DNA of 6,813 nucleotides from NCBI GenBank assembly GCA_964569055.1, contig CAZMSZ010000400.1, positions 1 through 6,813 on the forward strand, read 5' to 3'. Source of the DNA: JAWLGW01 sp964569055. Its GTDB lineage: Bacteria; Planctomycetota; J058. Positions 5,909 through 6,813 of this stretch are shown in pieces. Each line of letters begins with the position of its first letter. Positions within the stretch are counted from its first letter, which is position 1. The notes under the pieces are model-generated. The model did no database searches. It had not been told where the DNA came from and saw nothing but the letters and a program-made list of their open reading frames with translations. Position numbers and translations under genes: made by a program.

Positions 5909-6250
5909 ATGAGGTGGGGAGAGGCGCGGACCGTCGGCGCGACGTTGTTGGTCCTGGTGAGCCTGGCAGGGCAGGCGTCGGCGCAAGGCGGGCTGCACCC
6001 GAGCGAGAAGCAGCAGATCATCGATAGCGTGCGCCGGCTGCTCGTCGCCAAGGAGTCGTGGTACGGCGCGGCCAACACCGAGCAGCACGTGAGCCTCGAG
6101 CGGTACGAGGCCCGCGAGGTCGCGCGCGCGCTGAAGGACCAGGTGCTGCGTGGCTTGGAGCGCGCCGGGCCTCCTCGAGGATCTGCTCCGACCAGTAGAC
6201 CTGGAAGTAGCCCCGCGCCGCCGCGCGCAGGATCGTGTCCCGGAGCGTGA
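5909..6250 (+). pseudogene. truncated gene for an exported protein, fused at about 6164 to antisense PIN-toxin sequence
   Basis: The ATG at 5909 is preceded by a G-rich Shine-Dalgarno-like stretch (GAGGGGGTGG, 5896-5905). The first 25 residues form a classical Sec signal peptide: Arg2 and Arg7, a hydrophobic core ATLLVLVSLAG, and an ASA cleavage site before Gln26. Residues 26-86 are a hydrophilic, helical segment (PSEKQQIIDSVRRLLVAKES, ...YEAREVARALKDQVLRGLERA) that I do not recognise; it would be periplasmic. From about residue 87 the frame reads Pro/Ser/Gly-rich sequence up to the TGA at 6248-6250. That part is exactly the complement of a conserved PIN-domain coding segment, so the original C-terminus has been lost. 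The 113-residue frame may still be translated, but it is best treated as a broken gene. Confidence 0.7.
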
Positions 6251-6302
6251 ACGGGAACAGCACGTTGGCGTCGACGACGACGCGAAAGGGACTCGGGAAC
6301 AC
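6162..6302 (-). pseudogene. PIN-domain (VapC-like) toxin, truncated after about 47 residues
   Basis: PIN-domain toxins are Mg2+-dependent RNases held inactive by a partner antitoxin. The GTG start at 6302 follows the antitoxin TAG by six bases. Residues 6-47 read FRVVVDANVLFPFTLRD, then ILRAAARGYFQVYWSEQILEEARR. This has the first catalytic Asp (Asp11 in VVDANVL) and the WSEQILEE helix typical of PIN proteins. After Arg46/Arg47 the similarity stops. The frame continues to 6018 as Arg/Ala-rich sequence that is merely the complement of the secreted-protein gene, so about two thirds of the domain, including the remaining acidic residues, is gone. The toxin is therefore almost certainly inactive. 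The coordinates give the recognisable remnant only. Confidence 0.8.
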
Positions 6303-6308
6303 GAGAGC

Positions 6309-6791
6309 CTATTCCAGCTCGGAATACCCGCCGAGCTCCTCGCTCTGCCGCGCCAACTCGTCCAAGGCCTCCCTGCGGACGCGGTCGCGGCGCTCCCGAT
6401 AGGCGAGCACGTCTTCGATCCGCAACCTCCGGTGCTTTCCGGTGCGGCGGAACGGGATCTCCCCCTGGTCGAGCAGGCGGACCAGGTACTGCCGCGAGAC
6501 GTTGAGCAGGTTGGCGGCCTGCTGGGTGGTCAGCTCCTTCCCGACCGGGACCACCGTGACTGCGTCGCCGCTCGCCAGGACCTCGACGACCCGCTCGAGG
6601 ACGAGGAACACCGACTCGGGGACCTCGATGCTCTCCCCGGTGGGGCCGATCAGCTTGCACCTGGGCCCCATCCGCTTCTGATGAGCGGAGTGGAGGAGCC
6701 GCGAGAGCTCGTTGACCCCGGGCTGCTGATCCCGCGGTGCCGCGACGGGGGTCATGCGGCGGATCTGGTCTTCGAGCGACGAGGCCGTCAT
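6309..6791 (-). CDS. excisionase-family (HTH_17/MerR-like) antitoxin of a PIN-domain toxin-antitoxin pair
   Basis: A 160-residue protein. The ATG at 6791 is chosen because GGAGG (6797-6801) lies five bases upstream; a GTG four codons further out (6803) overlaps that ribosome site. The DNA-binding part is residues 86-132: ELTTQQAANLLNVSRQYLV (helix-turn-helix), LLDQGEIPFRRTGKHRRLR (wing), then IEDVLAYRE. This is a close match to the excisionase/MerR-like helix-turn-helix of antitoxins that sit directly upstream of PIN toxins. Residues 45-82 (KLIGPTGESIEVPESVFLVLERVVEVL...VTVVPV) form the conserved middle domain of this family. The C-terminal helix 133-160 (RRDRVRREALDELARQSEELGGY) likely contacts the toxin. 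It probably also represses its own operon, but the promoter lies beyond the window edge. The protein looks intact although its toxin is broken. Confidence 0.88.
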   Translation of the reverse strand: MTASSLEDQIRRMTPVAAPRDQQPGVNELSRLLHSAHQKRMGPRCKLIGPTGESIEVPESVFLVLERVVEVLASGDAVTVVPVGKELTTQQAANLLNVSRQYLVRLLDQGEIPFRRTGKHRRLRIEDVLAYRERRDRVRREALDELARQSEELGGYSELE

Positions 6792-6796
6792 GGGCG

Positions 6797-6801
6797 CCTC
6801 C
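6797..6801 (-). promoter_or_regulatory. Shine-Dalgarno of the antitoxin gene
   Basis: Read on the minus strand, GGAGG stands five bases before ATG 6791. It decides the start in favour of that ATG over the GTG at 6803. Confidence 0.7.
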
Positions 6802-6813
6802 ACGGCGAGCGTA

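Noticed and set aside
1804..6302. CRISPR array, insertion sequence or tRNA
   Set aside because: I found no regularly spaced direct repeats, no transposase frame or flanking terminal inverted repeats, and no cloverleaf with tRNA consensus bases.

Overview
The window is very G+C-rich, with almost every third codon position G or C. It comes from a Gram-negative bacterium, since it carries the end of kdsA, a lipopolysaccharide gene. The base composition, the GTG starts with overlapping stops, and the mix of an orphan CheR-like methyltransferase with an atypical Hsp70/J-like operon would suit a myxobacterium or another deltaproteobacterium-like lineage. That placement is an inference; nothing in the window proves it.

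Layout. (1) Positions 1-1411, plus strand: the 3' half of kdsA, then after 13 bases a divergent CheR-like SAM-dependent methyltransferase. (2) Positions 1412-1803: a gene-free stretch between convergent genes. It holds several strong inverted repeats: a perfect 9-bp hairpin whose whole loop is complementary to a segment 50 bases downstream, a bulged 10-bp hairpin, and a 63-base element that folds into a three-way junction. (3) Positions 1804-5752, minus strand: a tightly packed four-gene operon read leftward. In transcription order it encodes an atypical Hsp70 (no helical lid, about 90 extra residues before the interdomain linker), a J-like protein without an HPD motif but with a duplicated zinc finger, a divergent CYTH-like protein, and an unrecognised 172-aa protein. 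The genes abut or overlap by 4 bases (GTGA), so translational coupling is likely. (4) Positions 5753-5908: a divergent intergenic region with a 16-base palindrome and a plausible promoter facing right. (5) Positions 5909-6791: a secreted-protein gene (plus strand) and a PIN-domain toxin gene (minus strand) that both break at the same place, near 6164. The intact excisionase-type HTH antitoxin of the same toxin-antitoxin pair lies beyond. This looks like a deletion or insertion scar.

How the genes may work together. The operon looks like a self-contained specialised chaperone module. The Hsp70 would supply the ATPase, and the J-like zinc-finger protein could be a non-canonical partner or adaptor. 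The CYTH-like and C-terminal unknown proteins could be clients, adaptors or effectors. Only the domain assignments are read from the sequence; the cooperation is inferred from gene order and overlap. This operon is the best candidate in the window for an undescribed system.
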